From positions 3,936,606 to 4,000,605 of the forward strand of contig JAJEKV010000081.1 in NCBI GenBank assembly GCA_021234155.1: a stretch of 64,000 bases of DNA, in the 5' to 3' direction. Below the pieces are notes generated by a model. That model was not told the origin of the DNA. It searched no databases and was given only the letters and a program-made list of their open reading frames with translations. Made by a program: the position numbers and the translations under genes. Shown piece by piece: positions 56,223 through 64,000 of the stretch. Numbering within the stretch: the stretch's first letter is position 1; each line of letters begins with the position of its first letter. The DNA comes from Isoetes taiwanensis. Its lineage: Eukaryota > Streptophyta > Lycopodiopsida > Isoetales > Isoetaceae.

Positions 56223-59200
56223 TATCTACCTGATGCATATGACCAAAATATGCATCAAACTAACTGTGTTGAAATGTTGAAGGCCAAAAGGACCTAAATG
56301 AACGAAACTACAAAAGAATTGATGAAGAGAAAATATGTAATGCCAATATCACCCACCGAATAACAGGAGGAGGAAGGTGCACAAAAGCCGATGGGATGAA
56401 ATGGAAAAATAAACATGGCATAGGTTGAATTAGAAAAAGGACAAAGTGACAACCCATCGGCAACATAAAATAAAGAAAACAAGGGTATGCGCCACTGGAA
56501 CACCAGAAGAAATGGGATAGAGGAAAAAATGGACTAAAGCAGCAAAGTGCACGTGGGTGTTGAACAACATACCGATAAACCAATATGCGTACCATGAACA
56601 TATGTAACAACATACCATAGAGAACGTACAAACGCCCATCAAAAGAAACAAACTCAATCAATCATATGTAGATATGGGGAACGATGAGAAACACAGTTGC
56701 CAATGAGACAAGACCTAACCAAGCTGACATTGGGGACAAGAATATCCTAAACAAGACAATGGGAGCAAAGCATAGGAAAGGAACAACGATGTGCAAAACA
56801 ATCAACAAAAAAGGAACCGGAGAAGAATGGGGTAATCAAAACAAAATGAACACATACAAAAATAATAGGCCAATGGGGCAAGTAGACAATAGGATGTGGG
56901 AGCGAAAGGTACAAATGAAACAAATAGGGGCAGATGGAAAAAATGGAAGAAACACAAAATCTGTAGGCCAAAAGGGCAAAAAGAACAAACGCGATAACTG
57001 AACTGAAGATACAAACATGCCAATGCACCAGACAGACGAATAAGATAAGGGAACTAATGGAACAAATCCAACAAGTGGAGGTAGATAGAACAACCAAGGG
57101 AAAACAAGACAAATGGAACAAATACGAAAATGTAAGCTAAAGGAGCAGGTAAAGTGTCCATCATACCCAACAAAAGAACATAACACATATACAATTTGGC
57201 TAAAGGGCCACTGATGTAAAAAATGTTGGATGCCACGAGACACCTATGGTAGAGCAAACGATGCAAACAAGATAGACGCAAAAAAAGAGGAGAGAGAGAG
57301 AGAAAAACTTTTAAAGGAGCAAACGAAGTAAAAAGGGGTACGATGATAAAAAGAATACGAGAGACTGTGAGACGATAGACACTCAGGTGACCAAGGAGAA
57401 AGCAGAAGTGTAAGTGAGCAAGGTGAAAAAAGAACACGTCAAGAAAATGCGAAAATAAGACCCATGGGATCACCATGGTGATGATACAAACTAAATGGTT
57501 ATCGAGACAATGAAAAAGATATGCATACAAGGGATAATGCCCTCAAAGATGACGGGCCAAACCAATCCTAAATACCATTGCAAAATACTTATGAAATTTG
57601 ATGGGACCATGCAATGTCAACAACACTTACCATGCTTAATATCAGCAAATGGCCCAAAGCAAATGGCCCAAAGCAAAACGAGGCGTATCAAATCTATACC
57701 CTACATGAATGTGTGTAACACAAGTCCAAGAATGAACAAAATAAGAAGGTCAATCGTTAATATCAAACGCATGCAAACTACATCTATCGAAAGGGACAAA
57801 CAATATACATATCAGAAAAAACACGAGTAACCAAATGGTAATGGGACAAGAGCAACCCTACAACTTACGTGCTAGATAACTACATCCACAAATAAGAAAT
57901 AAGCGTCAAATGCTGAACCAACCAACAAAATGACCTAAAGAGCCCAACTAGAAGATGTTAGCAACATTGTGAAAAACATGACTTCCATATGAATGCATTA
58001 TAACCACAAAGTCCAAGACTGAACTAGTAAGCCAAAAGGTAAAAATAACAAATCAACCGCTGACCTCAAATGCATGTAAAGTGTTAGCTAACTGCTACCA
58101 CAATGAATAAGAAAGTGTTCAGTGCTGAATCCAACCAACAAATATATGAAGAGCCCGACTAGAAGATGTTAGAAACAAAGTGGAAAACATGGCTTCCATA
58201 CCCCCGGCATTACAATGGCAAAAGAAGAACATGGAAGGACACGAACCTGTATCTGTGAAGCCAAACCCCTGCAACAAGCCAACCCCACTAATATGAATAA
58301 GTCTTAAACGTTCAGCTTTTTTACAAAACGCGATATAGGGAGAGAGAGAAATCGTCTAGTCCCTACTGAACTCGAGTCGACTTTGCATCGCGCTTTGCAC
58401 CGAAGGCCCGCGTCCCAAAGCACAAAATATCGCCAATAACGCTCTTTCGATGACAGAAAACTCCTCTTCTGAACCAACTGTGGCCAAGCTTAGCACCAGT
58501 TCCAGAAAATGAGATAATATTGCACGCAATCTACTTACATAATCAAATTAGGAACACGACACTTTCCTCAAATGAAATACAAGGCAAACACATCCCTATG
58601 GCCGACTTATTATGCTTTGGGGTAATCAGAGAGAGGTTATGCCGGAGTTGACAAAATCATACTTAATATGCACTTCAAATTCCAAGTATGCTCTGTAGAC
58701 AATGTACATGGGGAAAGACAAATTAGCTAAAGACCGAATCATAAAATTTGCTCCCTAATGGGAAAGCTTGAAACGCAAGGAATGCCGCAAGAATAAACCC
58801 GAAAGAAAAGACGAAGAGGCAGGCAGACAAACTAAAAGAAGGATGCAGAACACATATTAACATAAAATTCAGAAGAAAAGATTAAAAGCGGACTCAGGAG
58901 AACAAAATGCAGGTATCCAAGTACAGACATAAGGGAAGCATGCAGCAAAGATCTTGTGAGAGTATAACCAGGGTGAAAACTAAGCAACTTCCAAGTGCCT
59001 TAACGGGTGCAGAAATCCAAGAGCTAGGATCACATCTTAATTGATCAAGAACTTGAAAGTTAGAATACCGATTGATCAAAACCTCGGGCCGGATATGGCC
59101 AAGTCTTCAGGGAGGAACGGAATCACGGTTCTGAGACTACTGCAACAAAGGAATGTGAGAAAAATGTGAGAAGTTCCTGCAAAAACTTGGAGGATCCTTT

Positions 59201-60325
59201 GGTCCTGGCAGAAAAGCTACATCCATCACGCTCCAACGGCAATTAAAGCCCAAGTCTCCAACCGCAATTTGAACCCAGGTCTCTCTGTCACTATGAACAA
59301 CACTGCCAATACACTATATTATGGGATTAGATATATTGAAACCTCAATCGATATGAGAAGATCTGTATGCACATGGGCCGCCCGACTCCAAGCCTGTTCC
59401 TGCGACCTTATAGCCAGCGAAAATCAGGATGAAAAATCATAACTGCAACAAATTGAAGAAAGGAATTCAACAAAAGAACCAAGTTCTTCTGAAGAAAAGC
59501 TATGACATGATTAAGCAATATACTCAAACAGGATAATTATCTCTGGGACTTACCATCGGAGTTTCGCAGCAGCAAGAGGAAGCATGGGATGGGAACCCCC
59601 AAAAAAATCAAGGCAGGATTCAAGACAAGCACCTACTGCCCATCACCATGATCGATCCTCTTAGATTAATAAACTCGATTATAAACCTCATAAAATAAGC
59701 AGCAATCGGATTAAGGGCAACCTATCCTAGATTTATCTAGAGACCTTTCAGAAAGAAACTATCTAGAAATGGCACAAATAATGTCAAAACCAAGTTCTAC
59801 CTGATGCCATCCTGTCGCTTCAAGCATCCGATGAAACCATCCGATACAGAAACCATCCGATGAAAAAGGAACAAGCAAAACTAAGTCTTACCTAGTGTAA
59901 ACTTGCCGCCTCAAGCATACCTCATATACCCCTCTAACGAAGAATCCACAAAGCGCCAAAAAAGATGCACCAAAAGCCGCTTTGCAACCGAACCTCAAAA
60001 GAGCCTGTTGCTGGAATCACCGTGAAAGAACCACCAGAAACCCTCGTCATGTGCAACTAGCAACTAATTCAATAAAGATAGGAAGTAAACTTAGGCGATA
60101 GGGACAGGGATGAAGTGAACCGTAAGAACCAACGATTGGGATAGCATCCGAAGAGTAGAGACTAGAATCACTTAAACTGATAGGATAGAGAAGAAGGAGA
60201 AATCTAGCTCAAGAGAACGCCGATGATAGAACAATGAAGAGAGGCTGAATAAATAGGATGAGTGACAAAGGGACGTCCCCATCCAAAGAATGTCGGTTCT
60301 ATTGCTGTCGCAATAGAACCGTGGC
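56223..60325. mobile_element. Element Y copy 2, right segment
   Basis: Purine-biased, non-coding continuation after the nested transposon, ending with R (60178-60325). Length (about 4.1 kb) matches the corresponding part of copy 1 (29.5-33.75 kb), but I could not see sequence similarity between the two right halves before R. Open frames up to 158 codons on the minus strand (57530-57054) are hydrophobic and compositional. Confidence 0.6.
60178..60325 (+). repeat. R repeat, copy 2 right, with perfect hairpin
   Basis: tgataggatagagaagaagg to GTGGC. The hairpin GGTTCTATTGC (60295-60305) / GCAATAGAACC (60310-60320) has a TGTC loop. The next bases are ATT and the resumed transposase sequence. Confidence 0.85.
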
Positions 60326-62256
60326 ATTTCTCTTTCGTACATAATAACATCCAAAATAAAGTGTCCTCATCATTGTCCTTTGGAGCTGCGATAGCGAAGT
60401 TATCTCCTTCCCTTACCAAATCACTCAACACAGCTGCATCTCCAGAAAATAGAGCTCTTTCAGATCTGCGCAACTCGTATTCATCAGCTATAGCCTTGCT
60501 TGGCTCAACAACTACGAGCTCCCAATCATCTACATATTCCTTGTTCAGACACTTCTCCCATTGTGCATCAAAGCAATATGCACAGAAACAAGATAAATGC
60601 CTTATATGCAATTGCGTAGGAGATGCTAAGTTAAACGCGATGCAATGAATGAATGTTCCTCGTGGTCCTCCACAGTCCTCAAAGACCCCATGCATTCTTT
60701 CTATCCACATTTATCACTTCCCAAAACGACCTTCTTACTGGTTTCTTGTTCACACTTGCAGATGGAGCAACAAATGTGAATTCTCCCTATATTCACAATA
60801 TCAAAGACATTCTACTTTTATAGATCATGATCTCTTCATCATCTCCCTTAGCCACCGTTTCAACTCTGCACCTTCCCATCATGCTCCCCTTGCGTGATTG
60901 GGCGAAAAAATTCCACATCATTTCAATGAGTGTCTCATGCTAATACCTTCCTACAAAATAGAATGGCGGGGCAGCTTTGAATTGGGATGCGACTCCATCC
61001 GAAAATACCCAATGCTTTTTTTTGGATGTATGCCCCGTTTCTTTCATGAATTTGTGATGCATCATAAATGCATCTTTGACGAATAATAGTGTCATGTTTT
61101 GTATCATCGATATATAGTAATGGGTGTCCTTGATGACGTCACCGATGAAGGCTCCAAATAGTATGTGATTTGTACAAGAATGGTGGCCTGTTTGCTTGTC
61201 CAAGATCTGTATTGAACATGCTACGGATTATTGTCCAAAGACGCATCTAACTATTTAACATGCTCTCTACGCAACACAAACCGAAACTATGTAATGGAGC
61301 TCAAACACTAACTGCAACACCAACTGCAGACTAACAACCTAAGTTGAATCTCAGCCACCAACTATAGCAGCTCGAAATGTTTAAGTTGCATATTAAGAAC
61401 TGTACTTCAAACCTTAGCTGCAACACCAACTACATCTACATAAGCTGCAACAACAACTACATCTACAAATGATGCACATATCACCAAAAAAATCAACAAA
61501 AGATAATTTGCACCTGAGTATCCTCTAGATAATGTGTAGCATGTTCCTCCTTCACATTTCTTTCCAGGTCTTGAAAAACTCACATCCTTTGCATTAGGGG
61601 AAACTCTTGTATTTGTGTCCCAAAAACTTTGAACCAGCTCAATGACATATTTGTCAATTGAATCAAACCTCCGTGACCTTCTAAAATATACCCATCCTTC
61701 CTTATTAAGCTCCACTTCTTTACGTTTTTCCTTGGCTGCTGCAATACATCTAGGATGGACTCCCAAAACTTTTTCCAAACTTCTCTTGCTAATAGCTTGA
61801 TTTAAACTCTCCTTCCCAATAGACATGGCAAGTACATTTCTTCTTGCAGCCATAGAATCTAAACTACTAGATCCTTTTATAGTCCGAATAGATTCTCGAA
61901 TGTTCTCAATCACATGGCTTTTGACTTCCTCAATCCTTCAAGTGATCGGCGGTGACATCCTTCATTTCTTTGTGCTTCAAGAAATCATTTAGCACTTCCC
62001 TTTTCTCTTCCAAATCTATTTGACAAACTTGCCTTTTGAATGAGAACACTAGATTAGACACAATCTTTTGTTTACTCACTTGATTGGCATAAGCTTTGGA
62101 CTCCTGCATCGAAGCATTCTTCTCTTCTTTTTTTCTCTTTCTTTGTTTCCTCTTCTTTAGAGCCTCCTGCTCTCTTGTCCTCTTCCTCTTTCCCATAATG
62201 TTTCTTTTGCTCCACTTCTTCCATCTTGATTGCTCGCAAACGCCACCTTCAAGCAC
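60326..62256 (-). pseudogene. Transposase of the 25.5-kb TIR element, N-terminal and central parts
   Basis: Minus strand, from 62256. A basic start (KRKRTREQEALKKRKQRKR) looks like a nuclear localisation signal. ARRNVLAMSIGKESL, then LEKVLGVHPRCIAAAKEKRK and VIELVQSFWDTNTRVSPNAK lie at 61860-61580. A catalytic-looking block follows at 61090-60940: FVKDAFMMHHKFMKETG, HWVFSDGVASQFKAAPPFYF and VGRY. A decayed segment resembling WNFF..HGKG..DG comes next, then LHIRHLSCFCAYCFDAQW and KEYVDDWELVVVEPSKA at 60625-60500. It ends DNDEDTLFWMLLCTKEK at the insertion boundary. I know this motif set from uncharacterised plant and animal transposon proteins but cannot name the superfamily. Stops and frameshifts between 60.7 and 61.6 kb may include introns. 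Confidence 0.7.
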
Positions 62257-63357
62257 CTATAATAGTCCCTCGCTTACAAAATTAAACGGGGACGTAAGAA
62301 AGTATCATATAGAAAGGAATTACATATCGTAATACTTTGAGTCTTCAATATGCCAAAAAAATCAGAATGCACCACATTCCTCCAAGCTAACCAGATTTTA
62401 GAAGCGATGCTAAAGCATTTGCAAATAAAGCTTGCATAAAAATTCAGCCCTTATTCTTTCCTATAGATGCATCACTACACCTATAGCTAGCATAAAATTC
62501 TGCCATCAGTTTTCCTGTAAGAGCTTCATGCACCAACTTTTCTTCTTTTTTTTTCAAACAAACCTGTGTTTACAAAAGTTAGGGGGAAACATTGCACTAA
62601 TCCTGGCCACCACATTGCTGCTATAAACAAAATAACATACTAAAATTTATAATGCTTCTAGAACAAACAAGTTTATACCATTCTTGAATCAGTACAAGAT
62701 ATAACAGAATGATCACTAATTGTGGCTCTTGAATGCATGTCGGATATATTTTTCTGGATGATTACAAGAAGGAAACCAAATCTACATGGAAATCAAACAC
62801 AAAACAAAGAGAGCACTACAATCAATTTTAATTGCTAGAATGAGAATAATCTTGGATTAAAAGCAAACTTTGAATGGCAACATACCCAAATTTTAGTCTT
62901 CAAACGAAATTTCAAGAGGTCTTACAATCTTGAAATTTCGAATTTGATCTTCTGCAAATAATAAGAGACCCGAAAAAATTTAAGGAAACCAAAGGTACAT
63001 GCAAATAAAAAACAAAGCGAAGTCATGTCTATTGAAATCAAATTACAATGAAAGAAATCTTGGATTCAAAGCAAAGCAACAGACCCAAAATTTTGTCTTC
63101 GAAAGAAAGTATGCAAAAAGGCTCTACATTCTTGTAAGGCCGAATTTGATCTTCTGTCAGACCCAAATCTGAGGAGAAAGTCCATACATTCTTCTTGATC
63201 AGTGATCAGTGATCGTGCACCGAAAATTCTCCCCCAAATTTTGAATTCTCTCGGGCGGGGTGGTGGTTGAAGCAAGACACGAAAATAGGTAAATGTCTAA
63301 CTACCTTTCGAACTAATTTTCAAACTAATTAGGGGGGACAGGGGGACAACTAAAATA
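62257..63357. repeat. Right subterminal region with a diverged ~165-bp tandem duplication
   Basis: Segments 62808-62970 and 63014-63172 are similar (each has aatcttggatt-aaagcaaa..., a cccaaa-tttt block and cgaatttgatcttctg). The rest is AT-rich and non-coding, presumably the promoter side of the minus-strand transposase. Confidence 0.7.
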
Positions 63358-63381
63358 AGACACTATAGTGTGCTTTAACCC
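63358..63381 (-). repeat. Right TIR of the 25.5-kb transposon
   Basis: Plus strand AGACACTATAGTGTGCTTTA then ACCC, followed by the TGCA duplication and the resumed LINE frame. Confidence 0.85.
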
Positions 63382-63385
63382 TGCA

Positions 63386-64000
63386 TATACCTCCCATGCT
63401 GACAAGGTAAGTACTCCTTTTAAGTTCAATGTTCAACTCTTACAAGTTGAGCAATTTTGCTCTCAATTAAGGGAATACTATATATCTCTTCCTAAGCTTG
63501 GAAATAGTAGGTCAATGACTGGGTTTATGCAGAAGCTAAAGACCTTGAAAGACTGGATCAAGAAATGGGGGAAGGATTGGGCAGAAAAGAAGAAACAACA
63601 AAAAAATGAAATTTATGCTCAGATGAAAAAAGTAAGGGAACTTATATTTCTTGATAAAGACAATTAGTCCCTGCAGGATCAGGAGGATGAATTGGAAATC
63701 AAAGTCAAGCATGTTGAGGAATTGGAGGCTCAATCCTTAGCTATCAGAAGCAAATGTCAGTATGTTAACTTAATGGACAAAAGTAGCACTTCCTTTTTTT
63801 TTAGAGCTGCCAAGAGTCAGATCATCAACAATAGTATCATTTCAGTCCAGGATGAGCAGAGGAATATGATTCAAGGCCAGCAAGGGATTCAAAGCTTTTT
63901 TATTCAAAAATATCAGGAGCTGTTTGATAAGCAGCCTTCTAATCAGCTTGACATTGAGAATTTTTTCAACCTGATTGACTCTGACTCTACATCAGTTAAC
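63386..64000 (+). pseudogene. LINE ORF2 continuation: endonuclease-RT linker
   Basis: Resumes the LINE frame with YTSHADKVSTPFKFNVQLLQ. Then MQKLKTLKDWIKKWGKDWAE, a Lys-rich helix typical of the linker, and a stop at 63667. It continues as SSTSFFFRAAKSQI and QGIQSFFIQKYQELFDKQ, matching the S.FFF and I..F...Y..LF motifs just upstream of plant LINE reverse transcriptases. The RT proper should lie beyond the window end. Confidence 0.82.

Larger units (their letters stand above)
37906..63381. mobile_element. 25.5-kb TIR DNA transposon inserted into LINE ORF2 (contains nested elements)
   Basis: Left end GGGTTAAAGCATGGTATAGT (37906 on) and the reverse complement of the right end, GGGTTAAAGCACACTATAGT (from 63381), match over about 24 bp with three mismatches. 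The target duplication TGCA lies at 37902-37905 and 63382-63385. Deleting the element plus one TGCA joins the LINE codons as L-E-S-P-A-Y-T-S-H-A-D-K-V in one frame, which independently confirms both boundaries. Its own gene is the minus-strand transposase at 62256-44819. Without the nested 15.3 kb insertion its length would be about 10.2 kb. Confidence 0.88.

Noticed and set aside
37906-63381. Two unrelated LINE fragments rather than one interrupted LINE
   Set aside because: Paired TIRs, the TGCA duplication and exact frame continuity across the two junctions together support a single interrupted element.

Overview
The window is nuclear DNA from a land plant with a large, repeat-rich genome. 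The one clearly functional-looking gene is a plastid starch synthase homologue with about 20 short exons, and nearly everything else is transposon sequence. The transposase types (a DUF7869-like protein, and a protein with an SDG..SQFK motif) and the decayed, nested repeats suggest a fern or another seed-free plant. That placement is inference.

Layout. 1-5.3 kb: anonymous, partly duplicated repeat DNA. 5.5-7.8 kb: a broken hAT transposase (minus). 8.3-13.1 kb: unassigned GC-rich blocks, including two copies of a promoter-like module (paired palindromic repeats, a TATA box, a minus-strand ORF). 14.8-17.8 kb: a LINE reverse transcriptase relic ending in poly(A). 19.1-24.7 kb: the starch synthase IV/V-like gene on the plus strand. 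Its splice sites are consistent, but every catalytic glucosyltransferase motif is replaced, so it looks like a conserved pseudoenzyme of the SS5 kind.

26.9-34.5 kb is a Helitron replication-protein pseudogene. It is interrupted by a 6.2 kb noncoding, purine-biased element that ends in a repeat called R here, which carries a perfect 11-bp hairpin. 35.2-64 kb is a stack of nested insertions. A LINE (ORF1, endonuclease, start of the RT linker) is split at 37.9 kb by a 25.5 kb DNA transposon with TIRs and a TGCA target duplication. Removing that transposon joins the LINE reading frame exactly. The transposon carries a minus-strand transposase (44.8-62.3 kb) and, near its left end, a decayed FCP1/NIF-like phosphatase. 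Its transposase is split by a second copy of the R element (45.0-60.3 kb). That copy is in turn interrupted by an 8.76 kb TIR transposon (47.465-56.222 kb).

The innermost transposon is the most unusual object. It has two divergent, decayed genes: a DUF7869-like transposase on the plus strand, and on the minus strand a protein with the motif order of a beta-class DNA amino-methyltransferase (IADIPYG, then DAFS.SGTT). Between them, in a probable intron, lies a 40-bp-period array of a palindromic 19-mer. Most transposon genes here carry frameshifts and stops and are annotated as pseudogenes.
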